A stretch of 64,000 nt of DNA from Neonectria sp. B-13 (taxonomy: Eukaryota > Ascomycota > Sordariomycetes > Hypocreales > Nectriaceae). Within the stretch, counting starts at the first letter, position 1. The number at the start of each line of letters is the position of its first letter. Below are positions 22,868 through 33,994 of this stretch, piece by piece. Location: contig NOKP01000001.1 of the NCBI GenBank assembly GCA_002682825.1, forward strand, positions 4,839,296 through 4,903,295, read 5' to 3'. The notes under the pieces were generated by a model. It saw nothing but the letters and a program-made list of their open reading frames with translations. It was not told the origin of the DNA and made no database searches. The position numbers and the translations under genes are program-made.

Positions 22868-24866
22868 TCAGAACTCAAACTCAGGTCGGAAGATGTCTGG
22901 ATCCACGCCGGCGACCGTCTTTTCGGCGAGGTCTCGACGGCCCATTTGAGTGAAGACGCGACGCAGCGTGTCGTAAAGGGTGCTGCTGCGGTTCTGGGCA
23001 GACATGCGCTCGAGTGTTTCGTCGACCTGGCCGTGAGCGTTGTCACCGAGGATCTCATACGCCTTGCTGCGGCCCGATTTCTCAATGGCCTTGTGCATCT
23101 CCAGCGCAGCCAGGAAGTGGCCCGCGGCTTCCTGGTGGCAGTTGATGTTGATGCAGCTGACGCCCAGGTTATAGCGGGCGCGTACAAAGTTGGGCGCCAT
23201 GGAGAGCGCCTCCTGGTACGCGGCGATTGCCTCCTCGGAGCGTCCGCTGTTGGCGAGCGTGGCACCCAGCCGGTTCCAGAGGAGGTGCAGCTGCTCCTGC
23301 TGGTTAGATGTTCCCGTCTCCGATGAGTGGAGGGCCGACTGGAAGCAGTCGACCGCCTTGTCGTAGTCTTCAGCGCCGTAGAACAGAACACCCAGGCCAA
23401 CCTGGACATCCGGGTCCATGTGCTCGCCGTCGGGGCTCATCTGAGCTGCCTTGATGAACAGATTGGTGACCTTGTCGTGTAGCTGCTGCCGATCTGTGAA
23501 GCCCATCTCGGCCGGTGGGTGCAAGTCCTTGGGGTTCAGGATGGTGGGATACTTGACCGACAGCCACCGCTCCAGGGTCCGGTATGCCGTGCTGTCGTAG
23601 CCCTCGTTTGTGTACGACACGGCGAGGCCCATCAGGGCGGCGAGGTTGTTGGGATCCAGTTTCAGAGCCTGCTCTAGCGCCCGGATAGCTGCCGTCTCCT
23701 TTTCGTTCTGTGCTTGCGCCGTCCCCAGATATACCCAGGCGTCCACGTGGTCAGGAGTCTGTTGCACGGCGGCCTCGAAGGCGATGGCTGCCAGGGAGAG
23801 ATTCCCGCCCTCCTTCATGATGCGCACGCCCTCGTCGAATGCGTTCTTTTCGTCTCGGAAGAAGTTGTCCTCCTCAAAGAGGTAGTTCTCGACAGCAGGG
23901 TCGCCGAGGCGGCCCCAGTCACCCATGCCTTCGAAGTCGGGCATCAGGTTGTTGCTCCACTCGGTATCGAATTGGTCGAATAGCTCTTCGTTGACCATGG
24001 ATCTAGACGCGTTCGTCTCAGCTTGGATTCCTTTCCAGATAGATTCGAAGTCACCGAACTCATTAGTTTCAGAGTGCATAGCCTTGTCCATCTCGTTCAG
24101 CTCGCGCTCCGCAGCAGTCGCCTCGGTCTCCTGCTGCTTCTCCTTGCCATTGTCTTGCAGCTCCATCTGCGCAAACTGCTCTTCCCACTTGTTCTCGTCG
24201 AGTTCGACCAGCCGGCCCTTACCCTTGCCCTCCTGGTGTTGTTGTTGCATGGGTTGTTGGTTCTGGTACATGGGCTGGAACATTGGTTGGCTGTAGCCCA
24301 TTCCTCGGTTCATCATTCCGACACCCATCATTGGCCGGTGCTGGGCCATCTGATTCGGCACGTTGGCCTGCATTGGGCTCGATCGTGAGGAAGATGCCTG
24401 GCCGTTAAGCTGTTGAAATCTGGAAAACTCGTCGGCGCTAAATTGCGGTCCCGGGGCCTGGAACGCCGATTCCATCGCGGGTTGGCCGTTGAAGTCGTGT
24501 GCCCACGCCGGCGACGCAGAGCTGGCCCGCATTTGGGCCTCCTGGGCAGGGTGAAGGGGGCCGATGTGGCCAGGCTGCATAGGAAAGTCCTGCTGGAGGT
24601 TGGGACCACTGTTCAGGAAGCCGTTCATCATCTAGGAGCATCACGACCGTATTAGTAATGCACCAAATCTACCGTTATCAGGCCGCGAGTACCTCATCCT
24701 GAGGGGCGTTGGCGCTCTGGCTTCGGAACCCGTTCAGCTGCCCGCCAGGCCCTCGGCCAACGAGCCGGTCGCGCTGTAGGGTCTTGTCATCTTGGACGTG
24801 CTTGTGAAGCTGGCTGAGGGGGTTGGCGGACGTGGAGCACTCGGCACCACCGCTCAGGAACGACAT
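22868..24866 (-). CDS. pex5: Peroxisomal targeting signal 1 receptor Pex5 (645 aa)
   Basis: Two exons, 24866-24693 and 24631-22868, with a 61-base intron (GTACTC donor, CTAG acceptor). The N-terminus MSFLSGGAEC places the conserved Cys at position 10, the site monoubiquitinated for receptor recycling in known Pex5 proteins. The N-terminal half has WxxxF/Y-type docking motifs, WAHDF at 101-105 and WEEQF at 207-211, plus other Trp pentapeptides near 257 and 297, for Pex14/Pex13 binding. From about residue 315 come repeated TPR helices that bind the C-terminal SKL-type signal, for example WVYLGTAQAQNE, VQVGLGVLFYGAEDYDKA and RYNLGVSCIN. Length matches the family. The protein cycles between cytosol and peroxisomal membrane to import matrix enzymes. 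It is head to head with RPF2. Confidence 0.97.
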
Positions 24867-25351
24867 GGTGTTGGTTTGGGACGGGAAGGTTCGGTCTCTC
24901 CGGTCAGTCCGGCGAAGAGGATTAGAGATTATTCGGGGCTCGATGGATGGGAGATCTAGAAAGTCGAGGGTGATCGAGAAGTGGTAGACGGAAATGGGAG
25001 GATTGTCGTTGGTTTGGGGCGGATCCAGTCGTCGGGGTGTAGTCCCATGCTCGGCGGGGAAAATGCCGAGGCTGACCGGCCGGTTGGTAGATTCTCTCCG
25101 CGAAACGGAACGGCCACGTGACTGCGGGGTGCAGCGTGACTACCCAAACCCGGTCTTCCACCGAACTTTGACCGAGGAAGGTCAAGGGTGCAAGGTGAGG
25201 GACGGTGAGCGGTCAGCAAGGTGAGAGCAAAAGGTGGGCTTTATCGATAAGGACTTTTTTTTTTTCTTCCGCCTTGAAAGGCTTCATCCAACCTCCACCC
25301 GACGAAGCCTCACCTCCAAGCGCCAACCGACCACACAAGCAACACCTAGAG
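24867..25351. promoter_or_regulatory. Shared 485-base PEX5/RPF2 divergent promoter
   Basis: The only sequence between two divergent start codons. It contains CACGTGAC at 25115-25122 (a Cbf1-type E-box, GTCACGTG on the other strand) and a T-rich run at about 25254-25266 close to RPF2. No TATA box is evident for either gene. Confidence 0.6.
25115..25122 (+). promoter_or_regulatory. E-box CACGTGAC in the divergent promoter
   Basis: It fits the consensus RTCACRTG of Cbf1-type bHLH factors, read from the opposite strand. It lies 249 bases from the PEX5 ATG and about 230 from the RPF2 ATG. Confidence 0.4.
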
Positions 25352-26365
25352 ATGCTTCGCCAAGTGTACGTTCCGCCACCTCCATTACTCCAATTCTCCC
25401 AATTCACGCTGACACTGCCTAGAAAACCCCGCAATGCCCGCTCCAAGCGGGCGCTCGAGAAGCGCGAGCCCAAGGCCGTTGAGAACCCCAAGACCTGTCT
25501 CTTCCTGCGCGGCAGCACCTGCTCGCAGGTCGTCCAGGATGCGCTGAACGACCTGCACCAGATGCGCCAGCCGCTGGCCAAGAAGTTCACCAAGAAGAAC
25601 CCCATCCACCCCTTCGACGACGCCTCGTCGCTCGAGTTCTTCTCGGAGAAGAACGACGCCAGTCTCCTCGTCTTCGGCAGCAGCCAGAAGAAGCGGCCGC
25701 ACACGCTCACCTTCGTCCGCACCTTTGGCTACAAGGTCCTCGACATGCTCGAGCTCAGCCTCGACGCCGACAGCTACCGCACGATTGCGCAGTTCAAGAC
25801 CAAGAAGTTCGCCGTCGGCCTGCGGCCCATGCTGCTCTTCGCCGGCACCGCCTTCGAGAGCCCCGTCGCCAACGAGTACACCCTCGCCAAGAGCGTGCTC
25901 ATGGACTTCTTCAAGGGCGAGCCCGCCGACAAGATCGACGTCGAGGGCCTGCAGTACATCGTGTCCATCAGCGCCGAGGACAGCACCGGCGACGGCGACG
26001 TCAAGCCCGCGGTCCACCTGCGCGTCTACCTGAACCACACCAAGCGCAGCGGCCAGCGCCTCCCGCGCGTCGAGGTCGAGGAGATCGGCCCCCGCATGGA
26101 CTTCCGCATCGGCCGGGTCAGGGAGGCCGACGAGGCGATGCTCAAGGAGGCGCTGAAGAAGGCCCGCGGCCTCGAGGAGCGCCCCAAGAAGAACATCACC
26201 ACCGACGCCATGGGCGACAAGCTTGGTCGCGTGCACCTGGGCAAGCAGGATCTCGGCGATCTGCAGCTGCGCAAGATGAAGGGTCTGAAGCGCACCCGAG
26301 AGGAGAAAAGGGAGGACAAGGAGGAAGCCGCCAAGAACGAGGAGGCCAAGAGGATAAAGCAATAG
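25352..26365 (+). CDS. rpf2: Ribosome biogenesis factor Rpf2, Brix domain (318 aa)
   Basis: A 14-base first exon (25352-25365, MLRQ plus two bases) is joined over a 57-base intron (GTACGT donor, CTAG acceptor) to 25423-26365. The join gives MLRQVKPRNARSKRALEKRE, the characteristic Rpf2 start. A frame open through the intron would give a longer, unlikely N-terminus. The Brix domain covers roughly residues 28-235 and includes CLFLRGSTCSQ, LLVFGSSQKKRPHTL and FVRTFGYKVLDMLEL. The tail is strongly basic with Lys/Glu repeats, typical of nucleolar proteins. Rpf2 works with Rrs1 to bring the 5S RNP into pre-60S particles. Codon use is extremely C-ending, as expected for a highly expressed gene. It converges on the oxidoreductase gene, 190 bases away. 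Confidence 0.97.
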   Translation: MLRQVYVPPPPLLQFSQFTLTLPRKPRNARSKRALEKREPKAVENPKTCLFLRGSTCSQVVQDALNDLHQMRQPLAKKFTKKNPIHPFDDASSLEFFSEKNDASLLVFGSSQKKRPHTLTFVRTFGYKVLDMLELSLDADSYRTIAQFKTKKFAVGLRPMLLFAGTAFESPVANEYTLAKSVLMDFFKGEPADKIDVEGLQYIVSISAEDSTGDGDVKPAVHLRVYLNHTKRSGQRLPRVEVEEIGPRMDFRIGRVREADEAMLKEALKKARGLEERPKKNITTDAMGDKLGRVHLGKQDLGDLQLRKMKGLKRTREEKREDKEEAAKNEEAKRIKQ

Positions 26366-26555
26366 AGAGCGGCTGGCATTGCGGACTTGGAGTTGGGCGT
26401 CTGGAAAAGGTCCTAGGAAGGCCATGTCAATTGATGAAATTTCCTCGGGTTGTATCCCATAAATTACTATCTGTTCCGTTTCGCTCTCAAGTGACGATTG
26501 CTTAGCCCAACGACAATTCCCAGGTCCAGTCACAACTGTTAAAATAGAGCATATA

Positions 26556-27680
26556 CTACTCCAAAGTCACAACCACTTTCTTGCTTGATACCCCCTCCCG
26601 GATGACGTCCAGCCCGTCCTGAATCTTGCCCAGTCCGTTTCCAACAATCATGGCCTCGGGCGCCGTAACATACTCGCCCTCCTGCAGCGCGTCCTCCAAG
26701 AACCGAAACACCATGCCGTCCTCCGCATCCCACTCCACCAGGTCGCTGCCGAAGATGAACTTGCACCCGACGCCGCTGCGCCAGACCTTGTACTGCATCG
26801 CCAGCTTGCCCCAGAGGAACTTGGCCACGAAGGGCAGCCTGGCCAGGGCAGTCGTGGGGAACGGCCCCGGCGTGTCGATGGACGCCTGCGCGACGAACTG
26901 AGTCGCGCCGGGGATCTGCGTGACAATGTCGATGCAGATACCCAGCGACCCTTGGCCAATGGCTAAGGCGCCGATACACTGGCGGCTCTCGAACGCCGCG
27001 ACGATGTCCTGCACGGCCGTCGGGCTGCGGTAGTCAAAGACCTCCGCGGCTCCGAGGCGGCGTACGGCGTCCCAGTTCTTGGGCGATGCCGTGGCGATGA
27101 CGTCGTAGCCAGCGCCCACAGCGAGCTGCACGGCGTTGTTGCCAACGCTCGTGCTGGCGCCCCATATCAGGACCGTCTTTCCCGTGTGCACTCTCTCCTT
27201 TCTGACACGGAGAGGCTCCAGTGCGAGCTGGTCCCTTTGGAAGAGTCCGCAAGCAGCTGTGCAAGCGCCGAGTGGAAGGACGGCAGCATCCGCAAAGCTG
27301 ACCTTGTCCGGGATCTTAGCCGTCAGGAAGTCCCTAACCACCACGACCTCCTGGAAAGCGCCCTCTTCAGGCCGTTTCCCCCTCTTATCCATCCCCAAGG
27401 CGAGAGCGACGACCCTGTCGCCCTTCTGGAACCGTGAGACGCCGGGGCCCGTCTCGATGACTTCGCCAGCAACATCAGACCCCAAGATGAGCGGGTACTC
27501 GAGCCATTCGAACATCATTTTGCCCACAACTTGTTTAAAGGCATCGACGGGGTTTATGGCAACGGCACGGGTGCGGATGAGGAGCTCGTTCGGCCCGGGT
27601 TTGTGAACCGGCGCTGAGAGGACCTCAACCGGCGACCTATCCGGGCGCTGAAGGCATGCGGCTTTATTAGAAGTAGACAT
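26556..27680 (-). CDS. Medium-chain zinc-type oxidoreductase, ToxD / trans-enoyl-reductase-like (374 aa)
   Basis: A single exon. I start it at MSTSNKAACLQ (27680), because a TATAAG box ends 68 bases upstream and GroES-like sequence begins immediately. The catalytic N-terminal fold has INPVDAFKQVVG and YPLILGSDVAGEVIETG. The nucleotide-binding part has VLIWGASTSVGNNAVQLA, a GxSTxxG variant seen in fungal enoyl-reductase-like members. The Cys/His zinc ligands of true alcohol dehydrogenases are not evident, so it probably uses NADPH without catalytic zinc to reduce an activated C=C or quinone. The substrate is unknown. There is no PKS or NRPS gene nearby, so a biosynthetic partner role is not supported here. 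The next gene upstream on the same strand is a Zn2Cys6 regulator. Confidence 0.88.
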   Translation of the reverse strand: MSTSNKAACLQRPDRSPVEVLSAPVHKPGPNELLIRTRAVAINPVDAFKQVVGKMMFEWLEYPLILGSDVAGEVIETGPGVSRFQKGDRVVALALGMDKRGKRPEEGAFQEVVVVRDFLTAKIPDKVSFADAAVLPLGACTAACGLFQRDQLALEPLRVRKERVHTGKTVLIWGASTSVGNNAVQLAVGAGYDVIATASPKNWDAVRRLGAAEVFDYRSPTAVQDIVAAFESRQCIGALAIGQGSLGICIDIVTQIPGATQFVAQASIDTPGPFPTTALARLPFVAKFLWGKLAMQYKVWRSGVGCKFIFGSDLVEWDAEDGMVFRFLEDALQEGEYVTAPEAMIVGNGLGKIQDGLDVIREGVSSKKVVVTLE

Positions 27681-28555
27681 TGTATACTGTGTAGTAGCCC
27701 GAGGAGTATGTGATGCAAAAGTTACGATTAAATTGAAGATATTGCTGCTTATAAAGAGAGCTTGCTGGTTTTGTTGGTATAGACTGGATTGGCAGTTGAA
27801 GCCATCCAACATTTGAGAGCCATCGTCTCATCCATATATACATCGGCCAGCCGGCCTAGCCTCAGCCTCGGACTCGGACTCGTCTACGCCTCCACCCGCC
27901 AGCACCATAGATTCAACACTGGGAATCAGGCTCAGGCTCATTAGTCTCTCTGCCTTGCCCTGTTCCAGTGTCGCTTTGTGTGTGTCTTGTCGTACAGACC
28001 GGGCGTTTGTCGCACTCCTGGGTCCCAGCCCTGCGCCCCACCCATCCACGCTAACCTCATGCCGTATTCTGAGGCCGTCTCATTGGTGCACCCCTAAACA
28101 TCTACAAGGGTCAGATATCCATCAACGCCGTCATCTGCCAAGATCCACGATCTACGCTTTTGCGTCAAATCATGGCTCGCTGTCGACTGTGTGTCTGACG
28201 CGGCAGACGCAGTCTAAATTCCCCAAGCAGGATCCTGTCAATACCGTGGTCGGCGTTCAAAGTGGCCCCCGATTCCCGTTGGGCGAGTACAAGTGATTAG
28301 TTTGCTCTGGGAATAAGTCGTATTAACTCCTCCATGGTGGTTCGTTGCAGCTGAGCTCAAGCCGCGTGTTTGGCCGCCTCGAAACCTCCATGCCTGATCC
28401 GTAGCAAATCCATTATTGCCCCCTCGTCCGAAGCATTAAAATATTTGTGTCGTGAAACTGATCGCTGAAATAGCAAAGAGATAAAGGTCAAGGGAGGTTT
28501 CTCGGGGAATTTCCAGTATGGCCAGCTTCGGAGTCTAGCAGCCTCAAAGATCTCA
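27681..28555. other. Intergenic stretch between the oxidoreductase start and the second Zn2Cys6 gene end
   Basis: Oxidoreductase promoter followed by the presumed 3' UTR of the regulator. No coding sequence is recognised. Confidence 0.5.
27748..27753 (-). promoter_or_regulatory. TATA-like box of the oxidoreductase gene
   Basis: TATAAG (TTTATAAG on the minus strand) ends 68 bases upstream of ATG 27680. It supports that start over the in-frame upstream Met at 27812, which would put the box inside the coding sequence. Confidence 0.5.
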
Positions 28556-30182
28556 TCAATCTGGCGAGGCTGCGTCAATATAATCCTCCGGAACTTGTAT
28601 GGCGGGCAACCCCTGCGACTGGCCCAGCGTATCGGCCATCAGTTCGATGTGGTGCATCATAGATGACACAAAGCCAACTTTTTCGGGGGCTTCCATAGCC
28701 CAATGCACTCCCCACACATCCTGTGGAATTGTATCGCCATCCCAGAGGGCAATTCGGACGGGCCACTCGAGATGGCGCCACCATTTGGAGCCGGGCTCAA
28801 ACATGCCAACTAGTCCCATCACCTCTCGTCGAGCTACATCCTTTAGCCACCAAACGCTGTCCATGCGCTTTAGCAAGGCAAAGAAGCACGCGAGAATGGC
28901 GAGGGCACGGGGTCGTTTCTTTTCCACGAGCTCGACAAATCGTCTCGAGACAGTGGCAGGAAAAGCGAGAGAGGCAGCTGGATAGTAATCTTTGTGAGCC
29001 CAGTTGATGACACAGACTGCATGGGCGTAAGCCTGACCAATGGCATTGGCATTGTGAGGGTCTTCTGAGCTGAGCTCCTCCTCCATACCCTCGAGGAGGT
29101 GGCCAAAGAAGGAATCGGGAGATCGAGGGTTGAGGTCGAGCTGGAAACTGGGCTGAGAATCAATCACCGCCTTGACTGCGTTGCTGTTGCGGATCCATAG
29201 CCAAGAAGTAGCTACCACGGTCTTGACGCCCTGGAAGGCATGAAACCAAGGGAGCGGGAGGGCGTATCGGCTGTTCGGATCGTTAGGGCTGATGGCGTCG
29301 TCCTTGTTAAAGATGCGACCTGCAGCGGCCTGGAAGGCGATCAACGCAGCTGTCAGGAACAGAGCCTCGGCATTTTCGGGGGTTATTCCGGAATTAAGTG
29401 AGGCGCAATAAGCAGCCAATGTGGAAGCAGAATAAGCATGTGACGCGCGGACTAATGCCTTGTCATCCGGGTTCAAGGAGCGGAGGTGGAGTGCGGCGAC
29501 GGAAAGAATTGCATCCGCCAGGTACGGCTTGCCAGAGAAGGCCATCTGAGGCACGGCGAACTGCCAGATATCGTCGGCGACGGGTGAGTTTGTTAAGAGG
29601 GTTTTTGAGGTAACGGTGGTGTACTGATGCATTAGGCGCAATTCCATCATTCGATCGCCTTGGCCGGAAAGTGAGGTCGCCGCGGGCGGGGAGGGTTGGG
29701 AGTAAATCGGACTCGGCGGAAGTGGTTTATGGCCCGTCGCTGGGGTTGGAGAGGCGCGTATTGATGGGGTTCTTGGGGTATGGAAGCTCGAAGCGGAAGG
29801 TGTCGGGGTTGGTGCTCCGCCGCCGTCGGAGCTGGTTGCAGAGTTGACGAGGTCATCGAGGGCCTCCGGGTTACCGAAGTCGCAGAGGACTCCATGTTTG
29901 GCACAGTTGCCACATCGCGGATGGACTTCATCGCACTGCAATGGCCGGAGGGGAACGAGTTAGCCAAGTTCTAGGGCCGCACGCAGGGCCACGGCCGCAC
30001 GAAAGCGAGCGCAACTCGGTCGACATGACGCAGCAAGGATCGGTGGATGGATTGCGGGAAGGCCGGCAGACAGCGGCGTTCGGAGGTTTGGCTCATGACA
30101 TGGGAGAACATACCTTGATCTTCCTGTTCTTGCACCTGCGGCACCCGGCGCGGGACTTCTTGTGGGATCGTCGAGGAGGCAT
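28556..30182 (-). CDS. Zn2Cys6 transcription factor, sterol-uptake-control-like layout (482 aa)
   Basis: Two exons, 30182-30114 and 29935-28556, with a 178-base intron (GTATGT donor, TTGCAG acceptor) that splits the zinc cluster. The join gives Cys 14, 17, 24, 31, 34 and 41 (C-x2-C-x6-C-x6-C-x2-C-x6-C) in the context RAGCRRCKNRKIKCDEVHPRC. A Pro/Ser/Thr-rich linker follows to about residue 110. The rest is a helical fungal regulatory region (LMHQYTTVTSKTL, ILSVAALHLRSLNPDD, FHAFQGVKTVV). An N-terminal KKSRAGCRRCKxRKIKCDE cluster plus this C-terminal type is the arrangement of Upc2-like proteins and many uncharacterised relatives. I do not assign sterol control. The co-directional oxidoreductase downstream could be a target. 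Confidence 0.9.
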
Positions 30183-33100
30183 GACGGAGTAGGGGGGTGA
30201 GGGATTGTGTGTTTGCACGTGTGGTCGGTCAACTAGCTCTCGGGGAATTCACTGAGAGGTCCCAGGATGGAAAGCGCAGTCCCAGCATGGCCGCGGAGGC
30301 GTGTTGCCTCTTTGGAGCGGAAGGAAGGATCGCGGACGGGAGCAATTGGGGTTAAGTTGACAGTTATCAAAGGAGAAGTCTCATGGCGGATACGGGCAAC
30401 GAAGAGTGGTTGAACACCTTAGTTTGGCCGGGGGGGGAAGAAAAGAAGGTGTGCGTCGTGATGAAGACCCCGGAGAATAGAGGCAGCGACAGGCAAAGGC
30501 AGGCACGGATAGCACGCACGGATGGCAGGCACGGATGGCAGGCACAGATAGCGGGGCGGTCGAGGCAGGTTGAAGTGAAGTGGGCTGGGCTGGGCTGGGC
30601 AGGCGCGCCCAGTACCAGTCCTTTCTTCTCTCGGCTGCCTTCCACTGGGAGAGAGGAGAGAGAGGAGAGAAGCTAGAATGCACTGCCACAACAGGGATGG
30701 CGTCAACGACCGCCGAGTCGGTGACGGTGACGATTTCAGGGTCGGGAGTTGTGGAGCTGCGACAAGAGGCCTTGTCTTGTCTGCTACAAACACAAGGTGC
30801 TCAACAAGTCGACACAACTCCAGCAACACTCTCTGTGTTGGCTCCCGTGAGTCGTCCCTGCATTGGTGCCTACCACAAGACGACTGCAATAACAAAGGCG
30901 CCGAGCGAGAGAGCGAGATCTCCACAAGAAGCATGTTGTTCCCCGCCGTCGGTACTCGGGACAACGACGCTGGGAGCCCAGGAGCCTGCTTGCACGGTCG
31001 GTTGCACCACAAAACGCACACGCGGAGCCGGGATCATTAGCCTCCCGACCAACGAGGCAAGTCGACCAAATGACAAAAACAGGCCGCCCAGCAATCATCC
31101 ATGATGTGAGAGATGAGCCCTACTCAGTAGATGAACAAGGAGGGTCGGCATTTCAGCAGCGCAGGCATATGGCCAAAGACAATGCGGCGGTCGTGATTGG
31201 GCGGGCGAGACCGGCCAGAGGACGACACAAGGGCCTTCTAACGGGGCCCAGGCATGATGCCCCTCCCCGAGGCTCTGCTGGCGGACGCCGCGCCGCGTGG
31301 GGAATGGCCGGATGCTGCGTGTCCGAGTCGTATCATGGCTCTCTGGCTGTTGGCCGTTGGAGGCTGGAGCTCGCCGAATGATGGGGAGACGGCAGACGGT
31401 ACTGGGAGACGGTGAAGGGATTGCACGTCCGCCCCATGTCCCGTGTACTTGGGTGCCGTGTACCATCCATGTTTCGTCGGAGAGTGGCTCCGAGCAGCCG
31501 ACGCTGAAACGATTGTCAGTGTCTTTTGTCTGATCTGAGCGGGTTCAAGAAGCATGATTTGACGGTTTCAAACAGACATGGCAGCATGGCAGCATGGCAG
31601 AGTTGAAGCAAACGGTGGTCTTCCAGTCTTCCACTTTGTCTGTCTGCAAGCAAGGACCGGGGCGTCCCAAGAGGTCCCAGTTGTCCCTGCTTCTCCCGCC
31701 GCGCATTGTCAGCGATGCCTCTCAACAGTAATAAACACCTCGAACGGGGATGCTCCCATTCGCAGCTCTATGTTTTCTGTCTGTTTCTCCCCAACAGCGT
31801 CACATCGCCCCAGCAGAAAACCCCGTGGTTGCATGTACTTCGTACCCCGTACTACTTACTACTTACTGCTCCAGAGCCCGCGCCACACCTGGGCAGCTGG
31901 AGCTGGGGGGGGTTCTCCCCTTTGCTGACGACAGCGACCACCACGGCCAGAAAGCTGCAAGGCACCCGAAGGCCTTCCACTTCGGGCCAGGCCCCGACGG
32001 AATTGGGTGCGTAGATTGGGGGTGATCTTTTGTCGAGGTATTTTGTCCATCCCATCACCATCCAATGTCATCCACCAATGCCATCGATGCCACCATCATC
32101 ATCATCATCATCACCTTGATCTATCACTGGAAGAGGCTTGACGTCGTGGTCGCCCTTCTCGTGTCCACACCACACCCATCCACACCCACCACACCCACTC
32201 CCGTACGAATACACCACACCACATCGCCATATCTCTCCCGCATACAAGTTATTCTCGGCACATCGCCCAGTAAGAAAAAAAGCCAATGGACAAGTTCGAA
32301 GGAGATGCAGTTCAGCACCAAGCCACACATACACGCATACACACACACGCAACCATCCGCCATTCAGCTGGTGACTCATTCAATTTTTCGGCAACTGGAC
32401 GCAATGCGATGCAATGCTATCACGCCCTTGCTCTTATTATTACTATGTCGTATCTGTGATTCCAAAGCATTTTCCCACAGTACTGTTCTGGCCTTCCCCT
32501 CTTTTTTGCCTGTTGTCGTCATCGAGGTCCTTTCCCGCCGTCGCCCAGCGGAACAATTCGGTTCCTCGGACATGTCCTTTGTCCGTCTACTGCAACACAC
32601 AACACACAGAGGCCTATTAATTCCCAGACAGACTTACAACCTGTCGAGTAAATTGCTCCCTTTTGTTCTCTGGATTCAACTTACATAATTACCTGCTTTA
32701 CTAATCCATATCTGATTCCATTCCATTGCATACCCTTGCCGTCGGCGCTTCCTCAACACCGCACACGCCCCCTCCACCTCCAAATGAGCCGCCTCTGCCC
32801 GCCACCTCCGAGCCGCCAAACCGGCACGGCGACGCAGAAACTGCACGATGTAGATTCTTCTCTGGCGAGATTCGCGCGCCTTCCGCCCGCACACACCATC
32901 GTAGATAGGGTAAGCAGAGCGCATTTGTCAACCGGCGACCGCTCACCGCACCATGGCCAACCGGCCCTTCCACCTGACAGGCTGGGCTCTCAAGCCCTGG
33001 GTGGATTCTCTTTGCTCATCGCCTTGTTCCGCCAGAGAGCAAAGGGCCCGATAGCGAATGACACCATCAGCGAGATCCGCTCGGGCGAGTCGCGCCCTTT

Positions 33101-33994
33101 GGAAAAAGCCATGTGCCCATGCCACCACCTGAATGACCCGACAAGGAAGCCCTGCGTCATCCGTAGTCAAAGTTGGGTAATGTCGTATTTGTCTGCCCCG
33201 CGGTGTTGAATGGCGAGGGGCAATTCATTGAGCGCTGCCTTACAAATGATATTTTGCATCACGTCTGGCAGCTTCCAAGGAGGCTCTCGGAAGATCCATC
33301 GCATCCAGATCCCATATAAAATGAAAAGGGCCCATTAGTCTATCTCATGGATACTGCCTTCCATTGAGAATGAGAAGCATCAATCTACACGCCCCCAGCT
33401 TTTACCAAACGACCCCCTCCTTCGTAGTCCCGTGGTCTCTGTATTGGGAGCCGGCGAGATTTTACCTTTCCTCCCTCTTTGCGCAGCCATACTTGCTTCT
33501 GTCTCACGCGCAGTCCAGACTCTGACGTGATTGTTTGAGTTTGGAGCCTTTTTTCCCTTACATACCTATCTCCTGGGCTTTTCTGTCTTATAAAACAACC
33601 ACCACCGCCTTGGCCCGCCTGCGCACCATCGCACCCTTGGATCGCGCAAAAGCTCCGAAGACGTGACACAACGGAGTCCGGCTTAGAAGGGAAAAAAGTC
33701 AGAGAGCCGAGGAAGACAAAGCCAGATCACTCAGATACGAGTGTGACTTGGCGCAGAGGGAGTGCATCCTCCGTGCCTTAGTTCACATAAAGAGGAGAAG
33801 TCCCCGTCCCCGTACTCAAAAGGGTCTTTTTTTTTTCCACCTCCACCACCTGCCTGCAACTCCCCGCGCTCCCTCTTGTTCCGGTATCACGCCCGAAAAT
33901 ACAGCCCGTCACCACTCAATTCCCCAGGGAACCGTCTTCAAAGGAACCGTCCGCCACTTGCCAGTTACCTCCATCCCCACACACTACATACAAC
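30183..33994. other. Intergenic stretch of 3.8 kb between divergent Zn2Cys6 and cystathionine gamma-lyase genes
   Basis: Promoter region for both flanking genes. It contains a purine-rich GAGAGAGGAGA run at about 30648-30674, small tandem repeats (ggcacggat units 30502-30546, atggcagc units 31578-31601), and a pyrimidine-rich stretch with a T10 run at 33827-33837 close to the lyase start. No open frame carries a family motif. Confidence 0.5.

Noticed and set aside
25385..26533. 382-codon minus-strand frame across RPF2
   Set aside because: Same cause. RPF2 has clear homology and the antisense product is low-complexity Leu/Glu/Val.
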